Source: Bdellovibrio sp. ZAP7 (GTDB lineage: Bacteria > Bdellovibrionota > FAC87 > UBA2466). Taken from it: a DNA stretch of 64,000 nucleotides. Below, piece after piece: positions 63,864 through 64,000 of the stretch. Position numbers and translations under genes: made by a program. How positions within the stretch are numbered: position 1 is the first letter of the stretch; every line of letters starts with the position of its first letter. The DNA lies in the NCBI GenBank assembly GCA_945878405.1, contig CAMCTJ010000008.1:62001-126000 (forward strand). The letters run 5' to 3'. The notes under the pieces are model-generated. The model ran no database searches. It was not told where the DNA came from and was given only the letters and a program-made list of their open reading frames with translations.

Positions 63864-64000
63864 ATGGGTAACAAGCCTTCAAAAGGGGGATTTCTCTACA
63901 AAAAGGACAGAAATTGTCACTGGTGTCTAACCCACTCCAGACTTATTAAACCTCTGATAGGGCTTGAGAAGGCGGTGATTCCGGACTTAAACTGTGATGA
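63864..64000 (+). CDS. 3'-truncated frame with a CxxC motif, possibly HNH nuclease-like
   Basis: From ATG 63864 the frame stays open to the window edge (45 codons). It encodes GNKPSKGGFLYKKDRNCHWC, where the CHWC pair after a short basic segment resembles the start of small HNH-type nuclease domains. The catalytic part would lie beyond the window, so the call is tentative. GTG at 63828 is an alternative start. An AAAGGAG at 63834-63840 is too far from the ATG to be its ribosome binding site. Confidence 0.35.
   Translation, partial: MGNKPSKGGFLYKKDRNCHWCLTHSRLIKPLIGLEKAVIPDLNCD

Noticed and set aside
63917-64000. 27-codon open frame on the minus strand at the right edge
   Set aside because: It has no visible start, no motif and is short enough to be chance; the opposite strand offers a better candidate.
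1-64000. tRNA/rRNA genes, CRISPR arrays, insertion sequences or prophage
   Set aside because: All intergenic gaps were read: no cloverleaf-like TTCGAAT elements, no regularly spaced repeats, and no transposase or integrase frames were found.

Overview
The window looks like a stretch of core chromosome from a free-living or predatory Gram-negative bacterium of the Bdellovibrionota or a neighbouring deltaproteobacterial-type lineage. This is inference from gene content: a TIGR02147-type protein, several beta-barrel outer-membrane proteins, FHA-TPR and PilT-type proteins, KamA-like radical SAM and the PrkA/YhbH/SpoVR trio. No ribosomal RNA or taxon-specific marker is present to confirm it. Genes are packed tightly on both strands. 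I saw no insertion sequence, phage, CRISPR array, tRNA or rRNA.

Layout. 1-6 kb: a broken-off envelope-type gene, priA, an outer-membrane barrel, lgt, and an outer-membrane protein/metallopeptidase-like lipoprotein pair. 6-16.7 kb: a J-domain membrane protein, pgpA, recA overlapping a PilU/PilT-type ATPase, a KamA-type radical SAM enzyme, phosphofructokinase with a small lipoprotein, an EEP nuclease/phosphatase, an FHA-TPR membrane protein and murJ. 16.7-31.5 kb: acyl-CoA mutase, a Leu/Val-type dehydrogenase, an RlmI-like methyltransferase, two FadL/PorV-like barrels, an App1-type phosphatase, TolC, a ChaN-like protein and a three-gene propionyl-CoA carboxylase operon. 31.5-37.7 kb: three polytopic membrane proteins of surface-glycan type, then a classical PilT. 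37.8-43.6 kb: a compact nucleoside-degradation operon (deoC-deoB-deoA-punA-cdd-amidohydrolase). 43.7-49.4 kb: prkA-yhbH-spoVR followed by a degenerate receiver-GAF protein. 49.5-54.9 kb: glutamate dehydrogenase, purA, serA and a serine-type aminotransferase. 54.9-64 kb: two small genes with their own promoter and terminator, the TIGR02147 protein, folC, a charged membrane protein, hpd, methylmalonyl-CoA epimerase, rhomboid and ftsK.

How the genes fit together. Catabolism of amino acids (glutamate, Val/Leu/Phe, tyrosine via hpd) and of nucleosides is prominent. The branched-chain route can feed the propionyl-CoA carboxylase, epimerase and mutase, which are encoded at three separate places here; only the B12-binding mutase subunit is not seen. 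That diet suits a predator or a consumer of macromolecules, which is inference.

Most worth a second look: (1) a pseudo-receiver lacking both the phospho-accepting Asp and the conserved Lys, attached to the PrkA module; (2) several promoters whose -10 box lies only 6-8 bases before a start codon that has no Shine-Dalgarno sequence, suggesting leaderless mRNAs (pccB, deoC, mcm and others); (3) eleven of twelve convergent gene pairs overlap or lie at most 5 bases apart, leaving no room for terminators; (4) an FtsK without the gamma domain; (5) a PilU-like gene starting inside recA; (6) a small two-gene unit at 55.0-55.6 kb with a palindromic operator-like site and a strong terminator. Start codons and promoters were judged by eye, and family names come from recalled motifs rather than searches.
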